Positions 1-8,462 of a DNA stretch of 64,000 nucleotides are shown in pieces. The stretch covers positions 186,001 through 250,000 of the forward strand of contig NZ_JAAXMM010000001.1 of the NCBI RefSeq assembly GCF_012276985.1, given 5' to 3'. The stretch's first letter is position 1. The number at the start of each line of letters is the position of its first letter. The position numbers were made by a program, and so were the translations under genes. The notes beneath the pieces are model-generated. The model saw only the letters and a program-made list of their open reading frames with translations, did not search any database and had not been told where the DNA came from. Source of the stretch: Agrobacterium sp. a22-2 (GTDB lineage Bacteria; Pseudomonadota; Alphaproteobacteria; Rhizobiales; Rhizobiaceae).

Positions 1-2
1 CA

Positions 3-668
3 ATCGAGAACGATCTGATCCTGAACTGGTATCCCGAACGCATCATCGAGCGTTTCGGCACCTGCCAGTCGATCCTCGAACTCGGCATCGGCCATGGCTA
101 CACGCCGGGTATCTTCAACGCCGTTTGCGAACGCCACGTCATCATCGAGGGCTCGCAGGTGGTGATCGATCTGTTCAGGGAGAAGAGCCCCGACTTCTCC
201 GGCGACGTGGTCTTTGCCTATTTCGAGGACTTCGACACGGACGAACGCTTCGATGCCATCGTGATGGGTTTCGTGCTCGAGCATGTCGAGGATCCGGGCG
301 TGTTGCTGGCCCGTTTCAAGCGCTTCCTGAAGCCCGGCGGCAAACTCTATATCGCCGTGCCCAATGCCAAGTCCATGAACCGGCGCCTTGGCTTCGAACT
401 CGGCAAGATCGCCAATATCTACGACCTCAACGCCAATGACCATGCGCTCGGCCATCGCCGGCAATACTGCCGCGACACGTTGCGCGCCGACATCGAGCAA
501 CATGGCTACAGGATCACCCATGAGGAAGGCATCTACCTGAAGCCTCTTCCGCTCGGAGTGCTGCAGACGCTTCCCGACTTCCAGGAAAACCTTCAAGCGA
601 TGCTAAGGGTCGGCATCGACTTCCCGGATCTGTGCGTGGCGCTGCTGGTCGAAGCCGAAGCGGCATGA
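3..668 (+). CDS. class I SAM-dependent methyltransferase, 5' end outside window
   Basis: The reading frame is open from the window edge, so the N-terminus is missing; 221 residues are visible. The SAM-binding motif I (ILELGIGHGYTP) sits at about visible residues 24-35. A second acidic strand and post-motif follow (FDAIVMGFVLEHVEDP, then FLKPGGKLYIAVPN), as in Methyltransf_11/23 proteins. It is the first visible gene of a tight rightward operon: its TGA overlaps the ATG of the next gene (ATGA at 665). With an SDR, an ATP-grasp enzyme and a phosphoesterase downstream, and CDP-sugar genes facing it, a role in modifying a surface glycan or its precursor is likely. That role is inferred from context; the substrate cannot be read from the sequence. 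Confidence 0.85.
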   Translation: MENDLILNWYPERIIERFGTCQSILELGIGHGYTPGIFNAVCERHVIIEGSQVVIDLFREKSPDFSGDVVFAYFEDFDTDERFDAIVMGFVLEHVEDPGVLLARFKRFLKPGGKLYIAVPNAKSMNRRLGFELGKIANIYDLNANDHALGHRRQYCRDTLRADIEQHGYRITHEEGIYLKPLPLGVLQTLPDFQENLQAMLRVGIDFPDLCVALLVEAEAA

Positions 669-1540
669 AAACCGCGGCCGTCATCGGCGCGGGTTCCATG
701 CTCGGGCGCCAGTTGATCCAGCGACTGCATGAGCTCGGCGTGGAGACGCTCACCGTGGGTCGCGGACCGGGCGATGATATCCGTTTCGACCTGCTCGACA
801 CAACGGTTGCCGTTCCGGGTAACCTTGGCGCCGATGTGGTCTTTCATTGCGCGGCTGGATTTGCCGGGGACAGCGACGAAGGCCTACGCGAGAATTTTGC
901 GCTCAACGCTGCAAGCGCCATTGCCGCCGGCGACCTGGTTCGGCAGCTCGGCGCATCCGTTCTCGTCTATGCCGGCTCGGCCTCCTCCGATCCGGCCCTC
1001 GACTCCGCTCATTTTACCTCCTATGGCCTGACCAAAGCGATTGCCGAGCAGTTGCTCCAGTGGACCATGAAAAGACAGGGCGGACGCTTCTGCAGCCTAC
1101 GCTTCACGCAGCTCTACGACACCGACGGGCGATGCTGCCATCACCAGCCCTGGTTCGGCCGGATCATTGCCTATGCTTCCAGAGGGCTCGACATGCGCAT
1201 GCCGCCCTCTCTTGGGGTACGCAACCTGCTGCATGTCCAGGATGCCGCCGATCTTATGATCCGCAGCGCGCAGGCTGAGATCCGCGGAGACCTGCCGATC
1301 ACCCATCCGCAGTCCCTCACCTGGCAGCAGGTGGCGGATATCGCCTATGACGTCTTCGGACTTGGAGGACGCCAGGTGGATGCACCGGAGAAATCCCCGT
1401 TCCGCCCCGTGCATTTCGCCGATGGCAGACCGGCGTTCGACCTGCTTGGCCTGTCGCCCACGATCGGCATGCGCGATGGGATCAAGATGATCAAATCGGC
1501 CGGCACGGCACCGGCCTTTGGCCCCATGGACATCACATGA
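665..1540 (+). CDS. NAD-dependent epimerase/dehydratase family (extended SDR)
   Basis: This 291-residue protein has the N-terminal Rossmann loop GAGSMLG at residues 8-14 and the SDR catalytic pair in YGLTKAIAEQ near residue 120, preceded by a Ser-rich strand (YAGSASSD). The family covers sugar-nucleotide epimerases, dehydratases and 4-ketoreductases. The ATG at 665 was chosen over an upstream in-frame ATG at 632 because it gives the correct N-terminus for the Rossmann fold and overlaps the preceding stop by 4 bp. Its 3' end overlaps the ATP-grasp gene by 4 bp. It could be the 4-ketoreductase missing from the CDP-deoxysugar operon opposite, but that is inference. Confidence 0.85.
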   Translation: MKTAAVIGAGSMLGRQLIQRLHELGVETLTVGRGPGDDIRFDLLDTTVAVPGNLGADVVFHCAAGFAGDSDEGLRENFALNAASAIAAGDLVRQLGASVLVYAGSASSDPALDSAHFTSYGLTKAIAEQLLQWTMKRQGGRFCSLRFTQLYDTDGRCCHHQPWFGRIIAYASRGLDMRMPPSLGVRNLLHVQDAADLMIRSAQAEIRGDLPITHPQSLTWQQVADIAYDVFGLGGRQVDAPEKSPFRPVHFADGRPAFDLLGLSPTIGMRDGIKMIKSAGTAPAFGPMDIT

Positions 1541-2529
1541 CGACATCAGAGACGCTACCCGTCCCCATCACCGTCGTCGTCACGGCCGTCGGCGCGATTA
1601 TCGGTCAGGGGATCGCCGCCTCTTTGCGCAAGGCAGGCCTTCCCGTCCGCATCATCGGCGTCGACCGCGACCCGAACGGCATCGGCCGGCACTTCTGCGA
1701 TGCCTTCTTCGCCAAGCCGCACTGCGACGAAGACAGCCTGGACTATCTCGACTTCTGGACATCGCTGTTGGAGAATGAAGCGGTCGATCTCGTCCTGCCG
1801 GGGCTGGAGCTTGACGTGCTGTTCTTCAACCGCAACCGTTCAGTCTTTGCAGAAGTCCGAAGCCGAATCGTCCTCAACGATGCCGAGCTGATCGAGCTGG
1901 CGCAGGACAAATGGATTTTCGCCGAGGCGCTCAAGACCCACGGACTGCCTGTAATCCCCGGATGCCTGGCTGCCACCTGGGACGAGTGCGTGGCTGAACT
2001 CGGCGCGCCGCCCTTGCTGCTGAAGCCGCGCCAGGGCAATGGCTCGCGCGGTATCGCCGTGCTGCGGGACGCAGATGATTTCGCCTATTGGAGCCGCCGA
2101 AGCAAGGACGCCTTTCTGATCCAGAAATTCGTCGGCAGCGACGATCAGGAATTCACGGTCGGCGCCTTCGGTCTCGGTGATGGAACAGCCCTGCCGCCCA
2201 TCATTTTCCGGCGAAAGCTGTCGGTGGCCGGCAATACGCAATATGCCGAAGTGGTCGATCACCCGGTGCTGGCCGCGACGGTTGAACAATTGGCAGCAAT
2301 CTTCAAGCCGGTCGGCCCGACCAATTACCAGTTCCGCATGGCCGGCGACGTGCCCTATCTTCTGGAAATCAATCCGCGGTTTTCGAGCAGCACCTCGCTG
2401 CGGGCCGCTTTCGGCTATAATGAAGCAGCCCTTGCCGTGCAGTTCTACCTGACGGGCGAAGAGCCGGAGGCTCCGACGATCACGCGCGGCCGCGGCTGGC
2501 GATATTACGAAGACCTGGTCGTCAGATGA
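1537..2529 (+). CDS. ATP-grasp ligase (carbamoyl-phosphate-synthase-like)
   Basis: This 330-residue protein has an N-terminal nucleotide-binding-like preATP-grasp domain (VVVTAVGAIIGQGIAASL). The ATP-grasp domain shows LLLKPRQGNGSRGI (ATP-binding Lys and Gly-rich loop, about residues 160-173), IQKFVGSDDQEFTVG, and the metal-binding YLLEINPRFSSST near residue 275. Such single-module proteins join a carboxylate to an amine through an acyl-phosphate; the substrate here is unknown. It is translationally coupled to both neighbours by 4-bp overlaps. A ligase in a sugar-modification operon suggests an amide or amino-acyl decoration on a glycan. This is inference from context. Confidence 0.85.
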   Translation: MTTSETLPVPITVVVTAVGAIIGQGIAASLRKAGLPVRIIGVDRDPNGIGRHFCDAFFAKPHCDEDSLDYLDFWTSLLENEAVDLVLPGLELDVLFFNRNRSVFAEVRSRIVLNDAELIELAQDKWIFAEALKTHGLPVIPGCLAATWDECVAELGAPPLLLKPRQGNGSRGIAVLRDADDFAYWSRRSKDAFLIQKFVGSDDQEFTVGAFGLGDGTALPPIIFRRKLSVAGNTQYAEVVDHPVLAATVEQLAAIFKPVGPTNYQFRMAGDVPYLLEINPRFSSSTSLRAAFGYNEAALAVQFYLTGEEPEAPTITRGRGWRYYEDLVVR

Positions 2530-3212
2530 TCGCGATCATTTCCGACATTCATGGCAACCTGCCCGCCCTCACCGCCGTTCTGGAACGGATCGACGCGCTG
2601 GGTTGCCGCCAGATCCTGTCGCTCGGAGATGTCGTCGGCTATTACGCGCAGCCTGGCGAATGCGTCGATGTGCTGCGCGATCGCGGCATCGTCAACATCC
2701 TCGGCAATCACGACCACTATATCGTCAGCGGCGAAGGATGCCCGCGCTCCAGGCTGGTCTCGGAGATCACCGACTACCAGCGCGGCATAATCTCGCCCGA
2801 ACAGGTCGAATGGCTGTCGACGTCCAGATCCCATATCGTTGATGGCACGGATTATTTCGTGCATGGTGGTTTGGACGACCCGATCGACCAATATCTTTAC
2901 GCCATTGCCGACGCGCATTTTCCGGCTGGCATGCGGCGATTGTTTGCCGGACATACCCATGTCCAGGCCGTGCTTGACGTAAATGGCAAGACATTCTGCA
3001 ATCCCGGCGCGGTCGGCCAACCCCGCGACGGCGACCCGCGCGCTGCCTTTGCTACCCTGTCCGGCGACCGGATCGATCTGCACCGCGTCGGCTACGACAT
3101 CGATCAGACGGCCTTCCACATGCGCAATGCCGGCTTTCCGGCAAAATGCTACGAGAACCTCTATATCGGCGCCCAGATCGGCGGGCGGATCGACAGGATC
3201 ACGCTCGCCTGA
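2526..3212 (+). CDS. metallophosphoesterase, YfcE/MJ0936-like
   Basis: This 228-residue single-domain calcineurin-like phosphoesterase has all metal-ligand motifs in order: SDIHGN (residues 6-11), LGDVVGYY (about 36-43), GNHDHY (about 61-66), HGG (about 117) and GHTHVQ (about 144). The family-specific NPGAVGQPRDGDPRAAF follows. It is the last gene of the rightward operon and overlaps the ATP-grasp gene by 4 bp. Related enzymes hydrolyse phosphodiesters or phosphomonoesters. The substrate here is unknown, though close coupling to ATP-grasp and SDR genes points to a small metabolite. The rightward operon ends here, facing the glycosyltransferase. Confidence 0.88.
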   Translation: MIAIISDIHGNLPALTAVLERIDALGCRQILSLGDVVGYYAQPGECVDVLRDRGIVNILGNHDHYIVSGEGCPRSRLVSEITDYQRGIISPEQVEWLSTSRSHIVDGTDYFVHGGLDDPIDQYLYAIADAHFPAGMRRLFAGHTHVQAVLDVNGKTFCNPGAVGQPRDGDPRAAFATLSGDRIDLHRVGYDIDQTAFHMRNAGFPAKCYENLYIGAQIGGRIDRITLA

Positions 3213-3245
3213 GCTCAAGCAGGGTCAAGGCCAGGCCGGCCGCCC

Positions 3246-4532
3246 TCAGGCGACCCTCTTGTCCCCTTTGCCAGGCTGAAACCCGGCGCGGCGCTCGCCA
3301 TCGATCGTCAGCATGTATTCATCCCACGGATAACGCAGTCCCTCTTCGCGAACTTTGATCATATCCGCCGGCATTACCATGGCGTTGACGATGTCGAACA
3401 ATTCCACCGGCGTCTTCACCCCGGCAATATCCGAGCGAATATAGGTTCCGATTTCGTTGGAGCCGCTGATGGCGATGCCTTGCTCGTTCTCTATCAGGAC
3501 CGGATTGAAGTATTTCAAGAACTTGCCACGCCGCCATTTCTTCAGGGCCGCTGTGTAGCCTTCCTTGACAATCTCGAAGGCCTCCCGCTCCCGGAAAACT
3601 TCGACATTCCGCGCGCATGCCTCGGTAAAGTTCTTCTCCCAGCCGTCGAAGTTCAATTTGTACTTCTTCTTGAACCATTGCTGCGTGATGCCGATCACCG
3701 ATGTCACGCCGAGATGGCTGCTGAACGGAAAGTCGGCAAGTTCCGGATCCTCGTCCATATTGCGCCCGAGTTCCTTCATGAAAGCCTCGACTCTCGCTTT
3801 CATGTCATCGATGCGGCCAATCGAGTAGGAATTGCTTTCCGGGCAACTGCCCATGACCGAAAAAGGCCGCTGGCAGAAGGCAAACTCACGGCCGGTGGCG
3901 ATCACTTTCATCGCCATGTCGTAGTCGACCGTGGGGTGCTCGAAATAGCGGCCGCAGAAGGTCTGTTTGATCTTTTCGAGAAGGGGGCGGCTGATGGCGG
4001 AATGATAGACTGAAAATCCCGCTTTCGGAATGATGCCGGCCCCGTGCCAACCGAACATGCCCTTCAGCGAATCCGACCTCGGGATTTTGATCACATTGTG
4101 ATTGAAGCCGATCAAGACATTCTGCACCCGCCCCTGTGGGCTCGGCCACATATAGTTCAGCGCACCCCAGGCAAAGGCTTCCAGGCCGGGATTGGCCGCG
4201 ACAACCTTCTTCAGCACGATCATCACATCCGGGTCGATGTAGTCGTCATCGCCAATGACCGTGACCCAGTTGCCGGTTGCGGCCTCCAGAGTGCGTTCCC
4301 AGTTATCCAGCATGGAAAGCGTGCGATCGGCCGAGGGAAGATAGATGACGCGCGGATCCTTCGCCACCTCCTTCATGTAGTCGTTCATGATCGTCGGGTC
4401 GTCGGAATTGTCGACAAGGACCAGTTCGATATCCGTGCGCGAACTGCGCAACAGCCCCTCGATTGTCTTCTTGAAATAATACTGACGGTTTCGCGAGGGG
4501 ACGCAGATCGAAAGTCGCGGCTCTTGTGTCAT
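3246..4532 (-). CDS. glycosyltransferase family 2
   Basis: This 428-residue protein has an N-terminal GT-A fold: LSICVPSRNRQYYFKKTIEG at about residues 7-26, the acidic VLVDNSDDP strand, and a DxD-type nucleotide-sugar/metal motif in TVIGDDDYIDPDV near residue 95. The remaining 250 residues show no domain I can name. GGAGAAGAACG upstream of the ATG supports the start. It is the distal gene of the leftward CDP-deoxysugar operon, about 150 bp after the C-methyltransferase. The likely role is transfer of the modified sugar onto O-antigen or another surface glycan. Acceptor and sugar are inferred. Confidence 0.85.
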   Translation of the reverse strand: MTQEPRLSICVPSRNRQYYFKKTIEGLLRSSRTDIELVLVDNSDDPTIMNDYMKEVAKDPRVIYLPSADRTLSMLDNWERTLEAATGNWVTVIGDDDYIDPDVMIVLKKVVAANPGLEAFAWGALNYMWPSPQGRVQNVLIGFNHNVIKIPRSDSLKGMFGWHGAGIIPKAGFSVYHSAISRPLLEKIKQTFCGRYFEHPTVDYDMAMKVIATGREFAFCQRPFSVMGSCPESNSYSIGRIDDMKARVEAFMKELGRNMDEDPELADFPFSSHLGVTSVIGITQQWFKKKYKLNFDGWEKNFTEACARNVEVFREREAFEIVKEGYTAALKKWRRGKFLKYFNPVLIENEQGIAISGSNEIGTYIRSDIAGVKTPVELFDIVNAMVMPADMIKVREEGLRYPWDEYMLTIDGERRAGFQPGKGDKRVA

Positions 4533-4680
4533 CGTTCTTCTCCAGTCTTCCCGACAGGCTTTCGCCCAGGTTCATGCCCGGCGCAAAACCGTCAGTCGAT
4601 CGGCGCCACGCGGCCTGCCGGCAGGACGACCGGGGTCATCTTGGCGGGTTGGCGTTCCTCAACGATCTGTCTGTTTTTGA

Positions 4681-5910
4681 TCAGGGATGAATCGTCAGAT
4701 GCGGAATCGCCGTCACGAACTTCCCACCCCAGTCTGTGATATACGAAAGCTGCTGCTTGATCTCGGTCTGAAGATTCCATGGTAATATCACCACCCTTTG
4801 CGGTTTCTCGGCTTTGAGTACACTCTCGGACACAATCGGCACGCGGCTGCCGGGCAGTAGCATGCCCTGCTTGGCCGGATTCTTGTCGACGACGAAGGCC
4901 ATCTGGTCCGGCTTGAGGCCGGCGAAATTCATCAACGTATTGCCCTTGGCGGCCGCTCCGTAAGCTGCCACTTTCAGATCCTGGCGTTGGCAATCGATGA
5001 TGAAGGCCAGGAAGTCGTTGCGGGCGCGCTCTGCCTCTGCCTGGAAGCCGGCATAGTATTGCAGATCGCGCATTCCAGCTTCGGCTTCCCGCGCCAACAT
5101 CGCATCGACGCTTCCAAGGCGCTGGTGATGGTCGTGGTCGCTTCGGCAGGCAAAGACCCTGAGGCTGCCGCCATGCCACGGCGTCGTTTCGACGTCGAAG
5201 ACCAACAGGCCGTTTTTCCGGAAGATGCGCTCGACCGCCGTCAGCGACAGATAGGAATAATGCTCGTGATAGGCGGTATCGAACTGCGTCTCGGCCACCA
5301 TGTTCATCAAGTGCGGAAACTCGAAGGTGGCGACACCCTGCGGCTTCAGCAGGCGGGCGAAGCCGCCGACGAAATCGTTGATATCCGGCACATGCGCCAG
5401 CACGTTGTTGGCTGCCATCAGATCGGCGGACCAGCCATCCTTTTCGAGCTTTTCGGCAAGGGCGGTGCCGAAGAAATCCTCGACGACCACTATGCCCTTC
5501 TGGCGCGCCGCCGCGGCAGTGCTAGCGGTCGGCTCGACGCCCAGGCAGGCAATGCCGCGCTCCTTGACATATTGCAGCAGGTAACCGTCATTGGCGGCGA
5601 TTTCCACGACCCGCGATTGCGGCCCCAGCGTAAACCGCTCCGCCATGCCCGCCACGTAGTCGCGGGCATGGGCCAGCCAGGACGAGGAAAATGAGGAAAA
5701 ATAGGCGTAGCCGTCGGAGAAGAACGTCTCTCGCGCCGCAAAATCCTCGGTCTGGACGAGAAGGCATTCCTCGCAGACGCGGATCACCAGCGGATACCAG
5801 AGTTCCGGGCGGCCGCGATCTTCCATGCGAACATAGGAATTGGATGGCGGCGCGGTGCCGAGGTCGAGAAACGGCCGCATGCGTTGCGACTGGCAGTGAC
5901 GGCATTTCAT
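4681..5910 (-). CDS. sugar-nucleotide C-methyltransferase (TylCIII-type)
   Basis: This 409-residue protein has the three-part layout of NDP-hexose 3-C-methyltransferases. An N-terminal zinc-binding domain carries paired cysteines (MKCRHC at residues 3 and 6; VCEEC near 46-49). A SAM-binding domain follows (VVEIAANDGYLLQYV, about residues 98-112). The C-terminal Methyltransf_14-like domain contains GAAAKGNTLMN. The family motif YHEHYSY is also present. Its start overlaps the stop of the 3,5-epimerase gene by 4 bp. Family members methylate C-3 of a 4-keto-6-deoxy sugar nucleotide, which fits the CDP-4-keto-6-deoxyglucose made by the adjacent RfbF/RfbG. It could act after or without the epimerase; the exact product is not predictable. 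Confidence 0.88.
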   Translation of the reverse strand: MKCRHCQSQRMRPFLDLGTAPPSNSYVRMEDRGRPELWYPLVIRVCEECLLVQTEDFAARETFFSDGYAYFSSFSSSWLAHARDYVAGMAERFTLGPQSRVVEIAANDGYLLQYVKERGIACLGVEPTASTAAAARQKGIVVVEDFFGTALAEKLEKDGWSADLMAANNVLAHVPDINDFVGGFARLLKPQGVATFEFPHLMNMVAETQFDTAYHEHYSYLSLTAVERIFRKNGLLVFDVETTPWHGGSLRVFACRSDHDHHQRLGSVDAMLAREAEAGMRDLQYYAGFQAEAERARNDFLAFIIDCQRQDLKVAAYGAAAKGNTLMNFAGLKPDQMAFVVDKNPAKQGMLLPGSRVPIVSESVLKAEKPQRVVILPWNLQTEIKQQLSYITDWGGKFVTAIPHLTIHP

Positions 5911-6470
5911 GCAGCGATCCCTTCGAAACTCGGATCAAGAAAGGGGTGCCCGGCATCGCGGGCAGACAAATGGACGACCGGCAGCGGCCAGGCGATAGCA
6001 AGCTGCGGATCCTGGCAATGCAGCCCACCTTCGGCCTCGGCACGATAAGGCGCGGAATGGGCGTAGATCATCCGCACCCCGTCGGTCAGCGTCTGAAAAC
6101 CATGCGCAAAACCGGCAGGAATGAGCAGGGAGCGAGCGTTGTCGGCTGATAATTCGACGGCGACATGGTGCATGAAGGTCGGCGATCCCTGACGAATGTC
6201 GACCGCGACGTCGAGAACGGTGCCGGCCACGCAGGTCACCAGCTTGTCCTCGCCGAAGGGCGTGCGCTGAAAATGCATGCCGCGGACCGTGCCGGCGTGG
6301 GTCGTGCCGGTTTCGTTGACCTGCGAGACCGGACCGTCCCATCCCAATGCACCCAGTTCCTCGGCGCAGAACAGACGCGTCAGAAACCCGCGTTCGTCGC
6401 CCAGGCGGCGCCGGTTCAGGATCAAAAGACCGTCGATGGCTGTCGGCACGACCTCGAAACGGGCGCTCAT
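5907..6470 (-). CDS. dTDP-4-dehydrorhamnose 3,5-epimerase-like (RfbC/RmlC family)
   Basis: This 187-residue cupin-type epimerase carries the RmlC signatures DERGFLTRLF, QVNETGTTHAGTVRGMHFQ with the catalytic His of GMHFQ, LDVAVDIRQGSPTF, and IPAGFAHGFQTL. The ATG at 6470 starts the recognisable domain and overlaps the rfbG stop (ATGA); an upstream in-frame start at 6611 would add 47 residues lying inside rfbG. In a CDP-glucose pathway it should epimerise CDP-4-keto-6-deoxyglucose at C-3 and/or C-5. The assignment is good at family level. The true substrate, CDP- rather than dTDP-linked, is inferred from the operon. Confidence 0.88.
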   Translation of the reverse strand: MSARFEVVPTAIDGLLILNRRRLGDERGFLTRLFCAEELGALGWDGPVSQVNETGTTHAGTVRGMHFQRTPFGEDKLVTCVAGTVLDVAVDIRQGSPTFMHHVAVELSADNARSLLIPAGFAHGFQTLTDGVRMIYAHSAPYRAEAEGGLHCQDPQLAIAWPLPVVHLSARDAGHPFLDPSFEGIAA

Positions 6471-7540
6471 ACCGCCTCCCGCAGATCCGTTGCCAGACCT
6501 TGCCGATAATCGGCGATATCGCCCAGGCACAATTGCCGGGCCGGGACGCCGCTTGCCTGGGCCCGATACCAGGCCATGGTCCGTTTCACTGTTTCGTCGA
6601 GGGACCAGCACGGCCTGTAACCAAGCGTAGCCGTTGCCCTTGCGCTGTCGAGCATCAGATAGCCCGCCTCGTGCGGGCCGGCGCTGCCGTCGCCCAGCAG
6701 AACATCGCCTTGGCCAAAAGTGCTACGCGCCCTTTGAAGGACATCGCCGACGGTTGCCGCCGAATGGCTGTCCGGCCCGAAATTGAGGCTCGAAGCGAAA
6801 TCCGGTTCCGTCCAGAGCCGCTCGGCCATCATCAGGTAGCCGTTGAGCGGTTCCAGCACATGCTGCCAGGGCCGGACAGCGCCGGGCCGGCGCACGTCCA
6901 GTACCTGGCCGCTGCCCCAGGCCCTGACGGCGTCGGGGATCAGCCGGTCCTCGGCCCAGTCGCCGCCGCCGATGACATTGCCGGCCCGCGCCGTGGCGAG
7001 ACCGACGCGCCGCGCCGCGAAGAAGGACGATCGATAGCTGGCAGTCACGATCTCGGCTGCAGCCTTGCTGGCGCTGTAAGGATCGTGGCCGCCGAGCGGA
7101 TCGGTTTCGACGAAAGGCCGGCCGGTTTCCGGGTTCTCGTAGACCTTGTCGGTGGTCACGACGACCACGGCGCGCAGATCCGGCGCGATACGCAGCGCAT
7201 CAAGGAGATTGGCGGTGCCCTGGACATTGGTTTCGTATGTGGCAAGCGGATCACGGTAGCCGGCCCGCACCAGGGGCTGGGCCGCCAGATGCAGGACGAT
7301 CTCCGGCCGGGACGCCAAGACGCGGGCTGAGACTGCCGTCCGGTCGCGGATATCACAGGGCTCAACATCCTGCCCACCGTTCAGCAGCCGGAATAGCGAC
7401 GGATCGGTATCAGGTTCCAGCGACAGGCCGCTGACCTCGGCACCCATGTCTGCAAGCCAGAGGCCGAGCCAGCTTCCCTTGAAGCCGGTATGGCCGGTCA
7501 GAAGAACACGCTTGCCGTTCCAGAATTGCGGATTGGCCAT
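6467..7540 (-). CDS. rfbG: CDP-glucose 4,6-dehydratase
   Basis: This 357-residue extended SDR converts CDP-glucose to CDP-4-keto-6-deoxyglucose. The NAD-binding motif is LLTGHTGFKGSWLGLWL near the N-terminus; TGHTGFKGSW is characteristic of RfbG. It is followed by LHLAAQPLVRAGY, VVVTTDKVYEN and the catalytic YSASKAAAE. The ATG at 7540 is preferred over the more upstream 7579: it lies 2 bp after the rfbF stop and begins MANPQFWNGKRV, matching the usual RfbG start. It forms a translationally coupled unit with rfbF and the 3,5-epimerase. Confidence 0.93.
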   Translation of the reverse strand: MANPQFWNGKRVLLTGHTGFKGSWLGLWLADMGAEVSGLSLEPDTDPSLFRLLNGGQDVEPCDIRDRTAVSARVLASRPEIVLHLAAQPLVRAGYRDPLATYETNVQGTANLLDALRIAPDLRAVVVVTTDKVYENPETGRPFVETDPLGGHDPYSASKAAAEIVTASYRSSFFAARRVGLATARAGNVIGGGDWAEDRLIPDAVRAWGSGQVLDVRRPGAVRPWQHVLEPLNGYLMMAERLWTEPDFASSLNFGPDSHSAATVGDVLQRARSTFGQGDVLLGDGSAGPHEAGYLMLDSARATATLGYRPCWSLDETVKRTMAWYRAQASGVPARQLCLGDIADYRQGLATDLREAV

Positions 7541-7542
7541 GG

Positions 7543-8319
7543 TCACCAGATCTTCCAGGGTGGATTGCCACTGCTCCACATGCTTTCGAGAAGGTTCTTG
7601 TCGCGCAGCGTGTCCATCGGCTGCCAGAAGCCTTCATGCATGAAGGCCTGCAACTCACCGTCTTCGGCGAGGCCCGTCAGAGGCTCGCCTTCCCAGCTGC
7701 TGTTGTCATCTTCGATGCGGTCGATGACGCGCGGCGACAGCACGAAGAAGCCGCCATTGATGAAGCCGCCCTCGCCTTCCGGCTTTTCGATGAAACCGTT
7801 GACGGTGTTGCCATCGAGTTTCAAGGCGCCGAAGCGGGCCGGCGGGCGCACCGCGGTCACCGTTGCCAGACGACCGTGTTGCTTGTGGAATCGGACGGTG
7901 GCACCAATATCGACATCGCACAGACCGTCGCCATAGGTGAAGCAGAATGCCTCCTCGTCCTTGAGATAGGAGGCAACCCGCTTCAACCGACCACCTGTCA
8001 GGGACGTCTCGCCGGTGTCGACAAGGGTGACGCGCCAGTTTTCGGCGCTCTGGCGATGGAACTGCAAGCTGTTGTTCGCCAGGTCGAAGGTGATATCCGA
8101 CATGTGAAGGCCGTAATTGGCGAAATATTCCTTGATCACATAGCCGCGGAAGCCGCAGCAGATGATGAAATCGCGGATGCCATGGCCATGATAGAGCTTC
8201 ATGATGTGCCACAGGATCGGCCGCCCGCCGATCTCGATCATAGGCTTGGGCCTCAGATGGGTCTCTTCCGCGATGCGCGTACCCATACCACCTGCCAGGA
8301 TAACGGCTTTCATCGCCAC
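7543..8319 (-). CDS. rfbF: glucose-1-phosphate cytidylyltransferase
   Basis: This 258-residue nucleotidyltransferase activates glucose-1-phosphate with CTP to CDP-glucose, the first step of the CDP-deoxysugar pathway. It has the sugar-nucleotide signature KAVILAGGMGTRIAEE at the N-terminus, KPMIEIGGRPILWHIMK, FCFTYGDGLCDVDI and GEGGFINGGFFV. These are diagnostic of RfbF rather than RmlA. Translation may start at residue 1 or at Met3. It is the first gene of the five-gene leftward operon rfbF-rfbG-epimerase-C-methyltransferase-GT2. An inverted repeat lies 77 bp upstream. Confidence 0.94.
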   Translation of the reverse strand: MAMKAVILAGGMGTRIAEETHLRPKPMIEIGGRPILWHIMKLYHGHGIRDFIICCGFRGYVIKEYFANYGLHMSDITFDLANNSLQFHRQSAENWRVTLVDTGETSLTGGRLKRVASYLKDEEAFCFTYGDGLCDVDIGATVRFHKQHGRLATVTAVRPPARFGALKLDGNTVNGFIEKPEGEGGFINGGFFVLSPRVIDRIEDDNSSWEGEPLTGLAEDGELQAFMHEGFWQPMDTLRDKNLLESMWSSGNPPWKIW

Positions 8320-8395
8320 CTCCGGCCCATGCCACCGGGCAGCGTGCCGCCGCCCCGTTCAACCCTGCCTAATGAAAACGCCATGAATCCGCCCT

Positions 8396-8420
8396 GCCCG
8401 GTAAACGCTTATTACCGGGC
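8396..8420. repeat. perfect inverted repeat between galE and rfbF
   Basis: The arms GCCCGGTAA and TTACCGGGC (9 bp each, no mismatch) enclose a 7-nt loop. The repeat sits 43 bp past the galE stop and 77 bp before the rfbF start, both genes reading leftward. No T-run follows, so it is either a Rho-assisted or processing hairpin at the galE 3' end or an operator for rfbF. The sequence cannot decide between them. Confidence 0.5.
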
Positions 8421-8462
8421 GAGAGGCTATCGGGCGAACCTGTTGTCAAACTGGAGGTGCGA

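Noticed and set aside
3206..3252. CGCCTGAG / CTCAGGCG inverted repeat between the convergent sugar operons
   Set aside because: The arms are 31 nt apart, no T-run follows on either strand, and part lies in coding sequence, so a terminator call is not supported.
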